Source: Chthoniobacteraceae bacterium (GTDB lineage Bacteria > Verrucomicrobiota > Verrucomicrobiia > Chthoniobacterales > Chthoniobacteraceae). From it: a DNA stretch of 45,463 nucleotides. The notes under the pieces are model-generated. The model was not told the origin of the DNA and did no database searches. It saw only the letters and a list, made by a program, of their open reading frames with translations. The position numbers and the translations under genes are program-made. Of the stretch, positions 1 through 8,063 are shown piece after piece. The stretch spans positions 68,071 to 113,533 of the forward strand of contig CANFTB010000008.1 of assembly GCA_947449735.1 (NCBI GenBank), read 5' to 3'. Numbering within the stretch: position 1 is the stretch's first letter; each line of letters begins with the position of its first letter.

Positions 1-345
1 CACGCAGGGGTTCGGTGTCCGCCCCGCCTGGTATTCCGCCGTAAAGTAATCAATGACCTGCCGCTCGAACGCCTCCGCCTCGTCCACCACATAGTGAGCC
101 ACACCCAAGGCGTGAGCGACACCTCTGGCGTCAGCAATCGCCTGCGGGCCGCAGCATTTGTCCTCCGCGCGCGACATGCAGTCCTGCGGCCAAACCTTCA
201 TTGTCACGCCCACTACCTCGTATCCCTGCTCCTTCAAAAGCCACACCGCCACGGAAGAGTCCACACCGCCACTCATTCCAACCAGCACGCGGGGCCGCAC
301 GGCACTTCCACCCTCGTGAACGTCAGTATTTGCTGGAGAAATCAT
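1..345 (-). CDS. mnmA: tRNA-uridine 2-sulfurtransferase MnmA, N-terminal part (cut by window edge)
   Basis: MnmA thiolates U34 of the tRNAs for Lys, Glu and Gln in the cytoplasm. Reading the minus strand from the ATG at 345 gives 115 codons without a stop up to the window edge, so the gene continues to the left. Residues about 19-30 contain the PP-loop ATP-binding motif GMSGGVDSSVA, typical of N-type ATP pyrophosphatases, followed by VVGVTMKVW. The visible part ends in the family motif RTPNPCV, whose Cys is the first catalytic cysteine in MnmA. The start codon has no strong ribosome-binding site, but it lies only 24 bases after the DUF420 gene on the same strand, so it may be read from the end of the respiratory transcript. 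The identification is strong; only the C-terminal half is unseen. Confidence 0.9.
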   Translation of the reverse strand, partial: MISPANTDVHEGGSAVRPRVLVGMSGGVDSSVAVWLLKEQGYEVVGVTMKVWPQDCMSRAEDKCCGPQAIADARGVAHALGVAHYVVDEAEAFERQVIDYFTAEYQAGRTPNPCV

Positions 346-369
346 AGGAAGGAAAGAGGCCTTCGTCCG

Positions 370-804
370 TCAGACGACGACGGGCGGATACCAAACATAC
401 AACATCAAATACACCAACACACCTGTGACAGACACGTACAACCATACGGGCGCAGTGATTTTAGCCCAGCGCTTGTGAGCGTCGTAACGACCGCGAACGG
501 CCGGCACCACGGTCAGGACCAGAAGCGGGAGAACCGCCGCAGCTAGCGGGATGTGGGTCAGTAAAATGAAATAGTAAACAGTCCTTGGCCACCCGGGATG
601 GGTGAACTTGGTGACCGCCGCCACGTTGAAGTGGTAGATGAGATAGCTGGTGAGAAAGACAGCCGAGACCACAATCGCGCCGAACATCAATGCGCGATGC
701 AGCGCTGTGCGCCCTGACTTTATGGCGATCAACCCGGCGACGATCAGGGCAGTGGCGGTGCCGTTCAGGCTCGCGTTAAGTAGCGGTAGATCTTGGACAT
801 TCAT
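370..804 (-). CDS. DUF420 membrane protein, probable oxidase assembly factor
   Basis: This 144-residue protein has about four hydrophobic membrane segments (roughly residues 14-28, 40-58, 75-97 and 120-138) and the conserved histidine-bearing stretches of DUF420, such as LTSYLIYHF and ILLTHIPLA. DUF420 members are small integral membrane proteins often found beside heme-copper oxidase genes; Bacillus CtaM, required for assembly of caa3/aa3 oxidases, belongs to this group. The ATG overlaps the stop of the SCO gene in an ATGA arrangement, so translation is coupled. It is the last dedicated oxidase-assembly gene of the run. Membership in DUF420 is clear from the sequence; the assembly role is inferred from relatives and position. 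Confidence 0.85.
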   Translation of the reverse strand: MNVQDLPLLNASLNGTATALIVAGLIAIKSGRTALHRALMFGAIVVSAVFLTSYLIYHFNVAAVTKFTHPGWPRTVYYFILLTHIPLAAAVLPLLVLTVVPAVRGRYDAHKRWAKITAPVWLYVSVTGVLVYLMLYVWYPPVVV

Positions 805-1430
805 TTGAGATCCTTGAGTAAGGTTTGGATGCCCTTGGTCAGTCTGGCAGCCCCGTCGGCTCCTTCCTCCCCGACACCCTCATAGAATCCGCGCACAAAC
901 CCCTCCGAGTCCACCAAAACAAGTCGCGTACTGTGCGTGACAGGCTCGGCTCCGCCCTCCGTTTTGGTTATCGAAAGCTTGAAACCTTCATTGGCCAGCG
1001 AGAAAACGCCCGCCACATCCCCGGTCAAAAACCGCCAACGCGCATCCGCTTCGAACTTTTCAGCGTAGCGCTTGAGCACCTCCGGCCTGTCCTTCTCCGG
1101 GTCGCTTGAAATGGAAAGGAAGCCCAACCGGTCCTCACCGACAAAAGCCTTGTGCACCTCGCTCAAGCGGCTCGTGAGAGCCGGACACGGCCCGGGGCAC
1201 GTCGTGTAGAAGAAATCCACCACCCATAGCTTGCCAACCATGTCCGAATCACGGAAGGGCTGGCCCTCCTGATCGACCAACAAGAACTGCGGCACCTTCC
1301 AGTAGCGCTTCAGGCTCCCGTTCTCCGACTCCGCCTGCGGCAGGGGCGCAGTCACGGCAGCCCGGTCTCCGCCCGGCTTGCAGCCGACCAAAAACATTCC
1401 AAGAAACAGGGCGTGGCAAAGGCGGCGCAT
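801..1430 (-). CDS. SCO1/SenC family copper chaperone (lipoprotein)
   Basis: SCO proteins deliver copper to, and reduce, the CuA site of oxidase subunit II on the outer face of the membrane. The 209-residue protein starts with a lipoprotein signal (LFLGMFLVGC, lipobox Cys 17). The thioredoxin-like domain carries the copper-binding CxxxC in TTCPGPCP (Cys 78 and Cys 82) and the third ligand His 166 in PVTHSTRLVLVD. The start at 1430 is chosen because it gives the lipoprotein signal and an ATGA overlap with the stop of ctaB; the open frame runs much further upstream but only as a shadow of ctaB. It sits next to ctaA, ctaB and coxB, the genes whose products need heme A and copper insertion. Confidence 0.93.
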   Translation of the reverse strand: MRRLCHALFLGMFLVGCKPGGDRAAVTAPLPQAESENGSLKRYWKVPQFLLVDQEGQPFRDSDMVGKLWVVDFFYTTCPGPCPALTSRLSEVHKAFVGEDRLGFLSISSDPEKDRPEVLKRYAEKFEADARWRFLTGDVAGVFSLANEGFKLSITKTEGGAEPVTHSTRLVLVDSEGFVRGFYEGVGEEGADGAARLTKGIQTLLKDLK

Positions 1431-2347
1431 CAGTACCTCCAGGCAAAGGCTAGCATCACTAGCATCACGGGCAGGAACACGATCGACATGAAAAACAGCC
1501 GGCGCGCACTCACCCGCGAGCGTTCTACAAAAAACACTAGTGCTGAACCGCAAAACATCAGGTTCAAAAGCCCCGCGGCGAAGGAGTAAAAAATAGCGGT
1601 CTTTCCAAGCAACACAGGCACGAAAGTCACCGCGGCGAGCAGGACGGAGTAAACGAGCGCCTGCAATGCGGTTGCAAACCCATCCGTGTCGCCAGGCTTT
1701 AACATCACAAAACCAGCCTTCTGGTACTCCTCGCTGTACATCCAGGCGATCGCCAGAAAATGAGGCATCTGCCAGAAAAACAGAATTCCAAAGAGCACCC
1801 ACGCGGCCCACTTCTCTGTAGACCCGGTCGCGGCCCAGCCGATCACTGGAGGCAGGGCGCCCGAGACGGCCCCGACCAAAACACACCACCATGTGCGGCG
1901 TTTCATCGGAGTATAAAACGCTAGATACACAAGAATGGTCGCTGCAGCCAGCCAAGCCGCCAGACTCGGCAGTGTCGCCCAAATAACGCCCACCCCGGCG
2001 ACGCCAAAGGCGATCCCCACCCAAAGCCCCGATGTCCTGCCCCATCGGCCTGCCGCGAGCGGCCTGTTCCGCGTGCGCTCCATAATCTGGTCGACGTCAG
2101 ATTCCATCCACTGGTTCAGAGCCGCGGCAGACCCGGCTGCCAATGCGGTTCCGAGAACAGCAAAGAAAAATCCCGAGAGAGGCTTCAAACCTCCAGCGCC
2201 AACGTGGAACCCGATGGCTGTGGTGAAGACAACCAGCAAACTTAAGCGCGCCTTCACAAGCACAGCAAAATCACTCATCCTGCCAGGCTGCTGGCCGTCG
2301 GCAGGGTCATTTTGCGATTGGGGAGGCACGTCTCGCTTCACAATCAA
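1430..2347 (-). CDS. ctaB: Protoheme IX farnesyltransferase (heme O synthase)
   Basis: CtaB/Cox10 farnesylates heme B to heme O in the membrane, the first step towards heme A for the oxidase in this cluster. The protein has about nine membrane helices and the UbiA-family aspartate-rich motif in ALNQWMESDVDQIMERT, followed by RNRPLAAG; a second acidic motif lies in SEEYQKAGFVML. The longest frame begins with TTG at 2347, overlapping the ctaA stop as TTGA and preceded by GGGGAGG at a spacing of about 8 bases; 305 residues result. An ATG 23 codons later (MSDFAVLVKARLSLLVV) is the alternative, but its ribosome-binding site lies too close. It overlaps both ctaA and the SCO gene, so these are translationally coupled. 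Confidence 0.93.
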   Translation of the reverse strand: MIVKRDVPPQSQNDPADGQQPGRMSDFAVLVKARLSLLVVFTTAIGFHVGAGGLKPLSGFFFAVLGTALAAGSAAALNQWMESDVDQIMERTRNRPLAAGRWGRTSGLWVGIAFGVAGVGVIWATLPSLAAWLAAATILVYLAFYTPMKRRTWWCVLVGAVSGALPPVIGWAATGSTEKWAAWVLFGILFFWQMPHFLAIAWMYSEEYQKAGFVMLKPGDTDGFATALQALVYSVLLAAVTFVPVLLGKTAIFYSFAAGLLNLMFCGSALVFFVERSRVSARRLFFMSIVFLPVMLVMLAFAWRY

Positions 2348-3453
2348 TGGCCCTCCCCGGCTACAGCCCGCTCACCTTCGGCGAGGATCCTGACAAAGAG
2401 CGCAACCAAGCTCGCCAGTAACGCTGCCCCCAAGACAACGTGGAAAGTCGCAAGCGTCTTCGGCTTTTGATGCAAAACTACGAGAATTCCGAGCGTAGCC
2501 TGCAAAACCACGATCACGCCGCTTCTTGCAGCCGCCCGCCGTATCACCTGCCCTCGCTGGGCGTTTCTCAAAACAAAAAAAACGGCGAACAGGACGGCAC
2601 CGGTCACAATTAATGCCCCGATCCTCGTGTGCGTAAAATTCAAGTCCGTATAAAGATTGTGCACCTTGGGGAGCCATCCGCCCTCGGGATTGGCTGCGGG
2701 AAAGGTCGGGATCGCCAGCCCGGCGCCAAGGTGCCTCATGCTCGCTCCCACTACAAGCTGCAGGTACACAAGAAAACCAGCGACCGCCACGCGGCGTGCG
2801 GCCCCACCAGCATTCCGCAAGGGCGCCTCGATGGACGGCTTTGCCAGAAGGGAAATCCGAACAGCCAACGCGATGAGTACCGCAAGAAAAGCCTGCGCCA
2901 CACACCCATGGACCACCCTCAAAACTGTGGCGATGCTCACCCATCCGGCCGTCTCCTGCGTCACCCGGAGGCCACCAAGTGTCGCCTGGAAGCAGACGAG
3001 CACAAACGCCCCCAGAGCCAATGAGCGCTCCGCCGAGCCAACCTCTCCATTGCGGTCCCTCATTTTTGTTAAACACAAAACAAAGGCTGCGGCTGCAGGC
3101 CAAATCCCCAGATGCGCCCTCAGCCACGGTGGCGCACCTAACAGTGACCCTCCCGCGGCGAAAACGATGGACACATTCACCGCAACTCCAAGCGCACGCC
3201 AGTTGCCCCAGACGGCTGCGCAGAGCACCCCAACGACAATCCCCACACATGCCGCCAGCAGACGGTGGCCGTGTTCCAAGCGGACGGGGAAATTAGCCCA
3301 CCAGCCCGCGGGATTGAAACTTCCAAAGCTCAGGGGCCAGTCGGGCACGGCCATGCCCGCCTGCCAGCTGGTGACCAATCCGCCGACAAAGATCAGGCAG
3401 AAGACCAACGCTACGGCAAAGCGCGCCGTCCAGTTGAGGTTTTTAATCTTCAA
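2344..3453 (-). CDS. ctaA: Heme A synthase (COX15/CtaA family)
   Basis: CtaA oxidises the C8 methyl of heme O to give heme A. The 369-residue protein shows eight hydrophobic helices and the conserved histidines in GHRLLAACVG, RVVHGCVAQAFLA, HTRIGALIV and LHQKPKTLATFHVVLGAALL, as expected for the two four-helix halves of the family. MAVPDWPLSFGSFNP matches the loop after helix 1 in COX15-type enzymes. The only start that opens the frame is TTG at 3453, without a convincing ribosome-binding site, so the exact N-terminus is uncertain. The stop overlaps the ctaB start. A 10-base inverted repeat lies just upstream, between coxB and ctaA. Confidence 0.92.
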   Translation of the reverse strand: MKIKNLNWTARFAVALVFCLIFVGGLVTSWQAGMAVPDWPLSFGSFNPAGWWANFPVRLEHGHRLLAACVGIVVGVLCAAVWGNWRALGVAVNVSIVFAAGGSLLGAPPWLRAHLGIWPAAAAFVLCLTKMRDRNGEVGSAERSLALGAFVLVCFQATLGGLRVTQETAGWVSIATVLRVVHGCVAQAFLAVLIALAVRISLLAKPSIEAPLRNAGGAARRVAVAGFLVYLQLVVGASMRHLGAGLAIPTFPAANPEGGWLPKVHNLYTDLNFTHTRIGALIVTGAVLFAVFFVLRNAQRGQVIRRAAARSGVIVVLQATLGILVVLHQKPKTLATFHVVLGAALLASLVALFVRILAEGERAVAGEGH

Positions 3454-3464
3454 GAGTTTCGAAA

Positions 3465-3511
3465 GGATTCCCGAAGGACCAAATCAGCTGGCCTCCCCCA
3501 GTCGGGAATCC
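3465..3511 (-). repeat. Inverted repeat between coxB and ctaA
   Basis: Positions 3465-3474 (GGATTCCCGA) and 3502-3511 (TCGGGAATCC) are perfect 10-base inverted copies separated by 27 bases. They lie in the roughly 108-base gap between coxB and ctaA, the second-longest gap in the respiratory run. Transcribed RNA could fold into a stem that protects or attenuates the message, separating structural from assembly genes. No T-run follows, so a classical terminator is not supported. Whether the repeat has a function is inference. Confidence 0.4.
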
Positions 3512-3561
3512 CCGCGTCAAACGGTCTCCGAAACAGGGAAACCGGAGAGCCTCCAGAGGAG

Positions 3562-4326
3562 CTACTTGGCACTCGCGGGCGCCGGATGCTGCATCGAGAA
3601 GAGTTCTTTCTGGAAAGCTTCAAAATCCTCCTGCTTGTCCACCATCAGCACGGACCGCATGGCGTAGTGCCCGGCTCCGCACAACTGGGCGCAGATGATT
3701 TCGTACTTTCCAAGTTTGATCGGGCGGAACCACAGCGGCACCTTGGTCCCGGGAATGGCGTCCTGAGCAATGCGCATTTGCGGCACTGAGACCGCGTGGA
3801 TCACGTCCTTCGAAGTGACCTCCAAAACCACTGGCCGCTGGTTGATCACGTGCAGTTCATTCTTGGATACTACGTCGTCCTTGCCAGCCTCGTCCTGGGG
3901 ATCCAAACCCAAGGGATTGCTCGCGGTCACAAAGGAGGCGTTCTGGCGGCCGAAAACGCCATCCGGACCGGCGTAATGAAAGTTCCACGCATACTGCTCA
4001 CCCACTGCGCGAACACGCATCGCCTCCGCCTGATTCGGGATGTCCACCACGCGCTTGCCCCAAAGTGGCATGGCGAAGCCCAGAAGAAGGGCGGCTTCGA
4101 TGAAAATCACCGCAAACTCGGCGTGTGTGGAACCGTGGCTGCGTACCCCCTGATAATCCGCTTTGGGGTGGCGCGCCTTGTTGAACTTGTAGAGTGAAAC
4201 CAAGAAGAAAGTGCCCCAGCCGATGAACAGCACCAGCATGAACCAATGGCACACCTCAAGCATGTGCTCCACCCCACGACCGTGCTCAGAAGCGTTGGGA
4301 ATAATCCCCATCAACCTGTTTAGCAT
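3562..4326 (-). CDS. coxB: Cytochrome c oxidase subunit II with intact CuA site
   Basis: Subunit II accepts electrons from cytochrome c at the binuclear CuA centre outside the membrane and passes them to subunit I. The 254-residue protein has two helices (about residues 28-46 and 70-90) and a cupredoxin domain. The CuA ligands are visible: His 177 (DVIHAVSVP), then Cys 212, Cys 216, His 220 and Met 223 in CAQLCGAGHYAM. No cytochrome c domain is fused to its C-terminus, unlike classical caa3 oxidases, so the separate cytochromes encoded upstream must supply electrons. It lies after two tiny membrane protein genes, eight bases from the nearest, and before ctaA. The CuA ligands argue for cytochrome c rather than quinol as donor. 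Confidence 0.95.
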   Translation of the reverse strand: MLNRLMGIIPNASEHGRGVEHMLEVCHWFMLVLFIGWGTFFLVSLYKFNKARHPKADYQGVRSHGSTHAEFAVIFIEAALLLGFAMPLWGKRVVDIPNQAEAMRVRAVGEQYAWNFHYAGPDGVFGRQNASFVTASNPLGLDPQDEAGKDDVVSKNELHVINQRPVVLEVTSKDVIHAVSVPQMRIAQDAIPGTKVPLWFRPIKLGKYEIICAQLCGAGHYAMRSVLMVDKQEDFEAFQKELFSMQHPAPASAK

Positions 4327-4334
4327 AAGTTTAT

Positions 4335-4592
4335 TTAATTAGATTCGGAAAGCGAGCGAACCAGCTCGGCGTGCGGGGGAATCGGCATTTGTCCCCGCTT
4401 CACAAGGTTGTAGCCTGCGAGGACTATCAGTCCTAGGACTCCGGCAAGCACACCCAGCATCACAAAAATTGCTCCATTGGCGGCCTCGGCTGTCAATCCG
4501 CCGCCACCCATGCAAACCGAGCAGGCCTCAGACGAAACCGTGGCCGAAACAAACAGCGCCAGACTGGCAGTGACGTGCTTCAGGGTCTTCAT
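4335..4592 (-). CDS. Small secreted/membrane protein with CSVCMG motif, function unknown
   Basis: This 85-residue protein begins MKTLKHVTASLALFV, a signal-peptide-like segment, followed directly by ACSVCMGGGG, then one membrane helix (about residues 42-63) and a short polar tail. The paired cysteines just after the predicted export signal could bind metal or form a disulfide, but no family is recognised. The start at 4592 gives the signal-like N-terminus and an ATGA overlap with the upstream small gene. It lies between subunit IV and subunit II genes, so it may be an accessory subunit or assembly helper of the oxidase. That role is inferred from position only. Confidence 0.75.
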   Translation of the reverse strand: MKTLKHVTASLALFVSATVSSEACSVCMGGGGLTAEAANGAIFVMLGVLAGVLGLIVLAGYNLVKRGQMPIPPHAELVRSLSESN

Positions 4593-4774
4593 GTGATGAT
4601 GGACTTCGCTTTGGAGATAAAACGCACCGCGTAAACGCACATCAAGACCGACACGAGCCCGCATCCCCAGCCGAGCCCGTCCGAAGCGCCGGTTTTGAAA
4701 GACCACGCCGCCATTCCCGCGCAGAACAGGATGGAAACGAAAATAAATACGAGGTGAAAAGCTTTGAGCGACAT
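4589..4774 (-). CDS. Very small two-helix membrane protein in oxidase operon
   Basis: The 61-residue product consists almost wholly of two membrane helices (about residues 5-25 and 33-53) joined by a short glycine-rich loop, with the charged end ISKAKSIIT. It is not recognised as a named family. It lies 3 bases after the subunit IV gene and overlaps the next small gene by ATGA, which strongly suggests it is translated as part of the oxidase operon. Small extra subunits of this kind are common in heme-copper oxidases, so a structural role in the complex is a reasonable inference. Confidence 0.7.
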   Translation of the reverse strand: MSLKAFHLVFIFVSILFCAGMAAWSFKTGASDGLGWGCGLVSVLMCVYAVRFISKAKSIIT

Positions 4775-4777
4775 TGG

Positions 4778-5164
4778 TTAGTGGGTGCTGTGCGTGGTGC
4801 CGCTGATCGGATCGCTATGCGCCAGATAGGTCAGGAAAAAGAGGCCTATCGCGAAAATGGTGGTCATCCAAAGAAACCTCCAGATCGTGATCTTCTCCCC
4901 CTTGAGGTGCATGAAAATCGCCGCGACGAGGCCCGCCTTGATGGAGGCAACGATCATCCCCACCACAATGTTCATGCTGCGGGAACCAAAGTCGACGTAG
5001 GACAATCCCACGGTGATTCCTGTGAGGACCAGAAGTGCCACGCCAACCTTAACATACGCTCCGATGTGCGAAGCGATGTCTGCCGCTTCAGCCGCGGCGT
5101 GATCGGCCGCGTTAGTCGAAGCGTGGGTCTGGTCGGGAGTAGAATGCGAGTGAGATCCAGCCAT
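4778..5164 (-). CDS. coxD: Cytochrome c oxidase subunit IV (prokaryotic caa3 type)
   Basis: This 128-residue protein has a histidine- and alanine-rich polar N-terminus followed by three membrane helices (about residues 36-58, 65-84 and 94-114), the layout of the prokaryotic subunit IV (COX4_pro) family. The stretch IVGMIVASIKAGLVAAIFMHLKG is split across helix 2 and contains the typical FMHLKGE turn. The ATG at 5164 follows the coxC stop by two bases, so coupling to coxC sets the start; a longer frame to 5203 would overlap coxC. It stabilises the subunit I/III assembly in relatives. Confidence 0.87.
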   Translation of the reverse strand: MAGSHSHSTPDQTHASTNAADHAAAEAADIASHIGAYVKVGVALLVLTGITVGLSYVDFGSRSMNIVVGMIVASIKAGLVAAIFMHLKGEKITIWRFLWMTTIFAIGLFFLTYLAHSDPISGTTHSTH

Positions 5165-5166
5165 GG

Positions 5167-6159
5167 TTAGAGGAGGTAGAAGATGGGGAACACAAAGATC
5201 CAAACAAGATCTACAAAGTGCCAGAACAAGCCTGCAATCTCGACACGATTCGCGAGATGCTCAGGATTGGTCTTGTACAAATTCACCCCGCCCTTGACCG
5301 GAAGCCAGAGGTACAAAAACACCAAAATGCCACCGAGAACGTGCAACCCGTGTAGCCCGGTGATCAGGAAGTACGTCGCAAAGTAGGTGCTGTGGCGCGG
5401 AGCAAACACGCTGGCAGACTCCACATCCTTGGCGCTGATCACCGCGATCTTGTTACTCATCGGCACCGGCCAGAAATGCGGACGATCGTTGGTCTTATCC
5501 GTAGGATTCGCATTTACCGCGTCCAGCTGGATCACGTAGTCGTCCTCCGCCGGGGTCACGGCATCATGTCGGCCGGTTTCGTGGGCAAAGTGCTCGGCGT
5601 TATGCTGGGCCTGGTGCTCGTAGGACGAACCCTTCGGTGCGTCTAAGAGATGCCCGGTAATCTCCCAGCGGGGGCTCTGCCCGGCCTCTTCGAGATGCTT
5701 GTTGCCTAAGAACTCCTCATACTTTGAAGCAGCGTCCTTTTTGATGAAAACACCGAAATGGTTGAACTTCGCCGGCCACTCGTAGCTGAGCTTCACGGTT
5801 AGGAAGATCAGTCCACACAAGATCGTGATGGCCATGTAGAACTTGTACTTGCCCAGTTGCCGCATCTTTAAAGCTGCCCACGCCATCACCACCGTGATCG
5901 AAGAAACGATCAGGATTGCCGTATTCATCGTGCCCACGGGGACGTTCAGAAGGCCCGACGGCCAGTAACCGGGCTCAGCTCCAATGCGAAGGAAGATGTA
6001 CGCTGAGAAGAGCCCCCCGAACAACATCACTTCCGACGCCAAAAAGAGCCAGATTCCAAGCTTTGCACTGTAAAGTCCCGTGTCAGGCCGCGCTGCCACC
6101 GTGTGCGGCACTTCAGCGTCCGTAAAAAACGGGAGATATTTTAGGATCGGATTCGACAT
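5167..6159 (-). CDS. coxC: Cytochrome c oxidase subunit III with a long hydrophilic insertion
   Basis: The 330-residue protein carries the subunit III core: GLYSAKLGIWLFLASEVMLF near residue 30, NTAILIVSSITVVMAWAAL near 80, and TYFLITGLHGLHVLGG and FWHFVDLVWIFVFP near the end. Prokaryotic five-helix subunit III proteins are usually about 200 residues. Here a charged, largely soluble stretch of about 100 residues (roughly 139-253) separates helix 4 of the first part from the FATYFLITGLHG helix. The start at 6159 (MSNPILKYLPFF) lies 59 bases after coxA. The core assignment is certain; the role of the insertion is unknown. Confidence 0.94.
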   Translation of the reverse strand: MSNPILKYLPFFTDAEVPHTVAARPDTGLYSAKLGIWLFLASEVMLFGGLFSAYIFLRIGAEPGYWPSGLLNVPVGTMNTAILIVSSITVVMAWAALKMRQLGKYKFYMAITILCGLIFLTVKLSYEWPAKFNHFGVFIKKDAASKYEEFLGNKHLEEAGQSPRWEITGHLLDAPKGSSYEHQAQHNAEHFAHETGRHDAVTPAEDDYVIQLDAVNANPTDKTNDRPHFWPVPMSNKIAVISAKDVESASVFAPRHSTYFATYFLITGLHGLHVLGGILVFLYLWLPVKGGVNLYKTNPEHLANRVEIAGLFWHFVDLVWIFVFPIFYLL

Positions 6160-6218
6160 AGGACTCTTGAAAATTCGACTGCTGGCAAGGCGCAGGAGCG
6201 CCATCGCCTCCACGTCTG

Positions 6219-8036
6219 CTAGGACTTTTGGGACTGAGGATGGAAATCGGTCGGGTGACCGGGAACACTGTACTCGTAGGGCCCGCGGAAGACCTCGACA
6301 GGCTTGTCAAAATTGCCATGCGGGGGAGGCGTCGGTGTATCCCAATCCAGTGTCGTTGCATCCCAAGGATTACGGCCGACCTTCTTGCCAGTGCGCCAGC
6401 TGGTGAAGAAGTTGAAGATGAATACCAGCTGGAACAGCGCAAGAATACCAGCGGACACGGTCATCACCTTGTTCCAGTGCAAAACGGGGGCGGTCAGCTC
6501 GTAGGTGGCGCCGCCATCATACCAGCGCCGATGCACCCCTGCCATCCCCTGCAAAAACATCGGGAAGAAGAGACCGTTGATGAAAACCAGAGATCCCCAG
6601 AAATGGACCTTACCCAAGAACTGGTTCATTTGCCGGCCCGTTGCCTTGGGATACCAATGGTAAACACCTGCAAACAGTGCAAAAATGGTCCCCGGCGCCA
6701 CAACGTAATGGAAGTGGCCGATCACATAGTAGGTGTCGTGGAGGAACAGGTCGACCGCATTGAAGGCGAGGGGGATTCCAGTGAGTCCTCCAATACCGAA
6801 CATCGGAAGGAACGCCGTTGCGAACAACATTGGCACAGTGAACCGGATCGCACCGCCCCAGAGCGATAGAAGCAGAGCAGTGAGAAGCACCACAGAGGGC
6901 ACCGAAATCATCACCGTCGTCACCTGGAAAAATGCTGCAACCTTGGCACCCATGCCGGTCATGTACATGTGGTGCGCCCAAACGATGAACGAAAGGAAGC
7001 CGAGGGCAAAAATGGCGTACACCATTGCCTTGTAACCATAGAGAGGCTTGCGGGTGTTGTTGGCCACCACCTCGGCGATGATCCCGATACCCGGAAGAAT
7101 GAGCACATATACCTCGGGGTGCGCCAAAAACCAGAAGAGATGCTGCCAGAGAATCGGACTCCCTCCGCCGGCCCACGTCTGCGCAACCGTCTGGCCGACC
7201 ACCAAGCCTGTCGGCATGAAAAAGCTTGTCCCAAGAACTCGGTCTGTCAACTGCATGAAGCCAGCCGCCTCCAGAGGAGGGAATGCCAGAACAAGGAGGA
7301 AGGCCGTCACAAACTGCGCCCAGACAAAGAAGGGCAGGCGCATCCACGTCAGACCGGGAGCGCGCAGCTGGATAATCGTCGTGATGAAATTAATCGAGCC
7401 CAAGAGTGACCCGGTGATGTTGAACACCATCGCGATCAGCCAGACGGTCTGTCCGTTGAGCCAGAGGTTTCCACCCTCAAGGTCGGCAATGCCAGCGAGC
7501 GGCGGATATGCGGTCCACCCGGACTTTGCGGCGCTCCCTGGGACAAAAAAGCTAGCCATCATGATGACGCAGCTCGTGAAGAAACACCAAAAGCTGGCCA
7601 TGTTGAGCTTGGGGAAGGCCATGTCCGGCGCCCCGATCTGGAGCGGCACGACGTAGTTTCCGAACCCCGCCACGGCAACAGGCACGATTCCAAAGAACAC
7701 CATGATGGTGCCGTGCATTGCTCCAAATACGTTGTACCCGGCTGCGGTAAGCGCCCCGTTGTCGGTCATCACGGTCTGACCGAAGATCGTCCTAAGCGCC
7801 TCCCCCACGACGGGGACCGCCTGTCCCGGATTCGCCAACTGCCAGCGCATGACCAGCATCAATAGGAACCCAAAGAAAAGGAACGCGAGTCCAGTGACTC
7901 CGTACTGGAGCCCAATGACCTTGTGATCCGTGGAAAACACCCACTTTTGGAGGAAGCCCAGTTCATGGTGGTGGTGATCATCGTGAGGGGCTGTGCCCCC
8001 GTGATGCCCGACATCTGCTGTGGCGATCGTCGACAT
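6219..8036 (-). CDS. coxA: Cytochrome c oxidase subunit I (heme-copper catalytic core)
   Basis: This 605-residue protein is the site of oxygen reduction and proton pumping. All metal ligands are visible: His 108 (AMHGTIMVFF) and His 443 for low-spin heme a, His 441 for heme a3 (VIGHFHYV), His 306, His 355 and His 356 for CuB (HPEVYVLILPG, WAHHMYMTG), and Tyr 310, which cross-links to His 306 in relatives. The frame contains at least twelve helices. The N-terminus is histidine-rich (DDHHHHELGF). Its gene follows a roughly 100-base gap, the longest but one in the run, that holds a strong hairpin. It is the true oxidase in this cluster, in contrast to the ligand-free CcoN-like protein encoded upstream. 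Confidence 0.97.
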   Translation of the reverse strand: MSTIATADVGHHGGTAPHDDHHHHELGFLQKWVFSTDHKVIGLQYGVTGLAFLFFGFLLMLVMRWQLANPGQAVPVVGEALRTIFGQTVMTDNGALTAAGYNVFGAMHGTIMVFFGIVPVAVAGFGNYVVPLQIGAPDMAFPKLNMASFWCFFTSCVIMMASFFVPGSAAKSGWTAYPPLAGIADLEGGNLWLNGQTVWLIAMVFNITGSLLGSINFITTIIQLRAPGLTWMRLPFFVWAQFVTAFLLVLAFPPLEAAGFMQLTDRVLGTSFFMPTGLVVGQTVAQTWAGGGSPILWQHLFWFLAHPEVYVLILPGIGIIAEVVANNTRKPLYGYKAMVYAIFALGFLSFIVWAHHMYMTGMGAKVAAFFQVTTVMISVPSVVLLTALLLSLWGGAIRFTVPMLFATAFLPMFGIGGLTGIPLAFNAVDLFLHDTYYVIGHFHYVVAPGTIFALFAGVYHWYPKATGRQMNQFLGKVHFWGSLVFINGLFFPMFLQGMAGVHRRWYDGGATYELTAPVLHWNKVMTVSAGILALFQLVFIFNFFTSWRTGKKVGRNPWDATTLDWDTPTPPPHGNFDKPVEVFRGPYEYSVPGHPTDFHPQSQKS

Positions 8037-8063
8037 AGGTTTGTTCGTTTAAACTGACCGGCG

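Noticed and set aside
94..546. Plus-strand open frame over mnmA and the DUF420 gene
   Set aside because: It is opposite two well-supported genes, matches nothing and has an unnatural His/Arg-rich composition.
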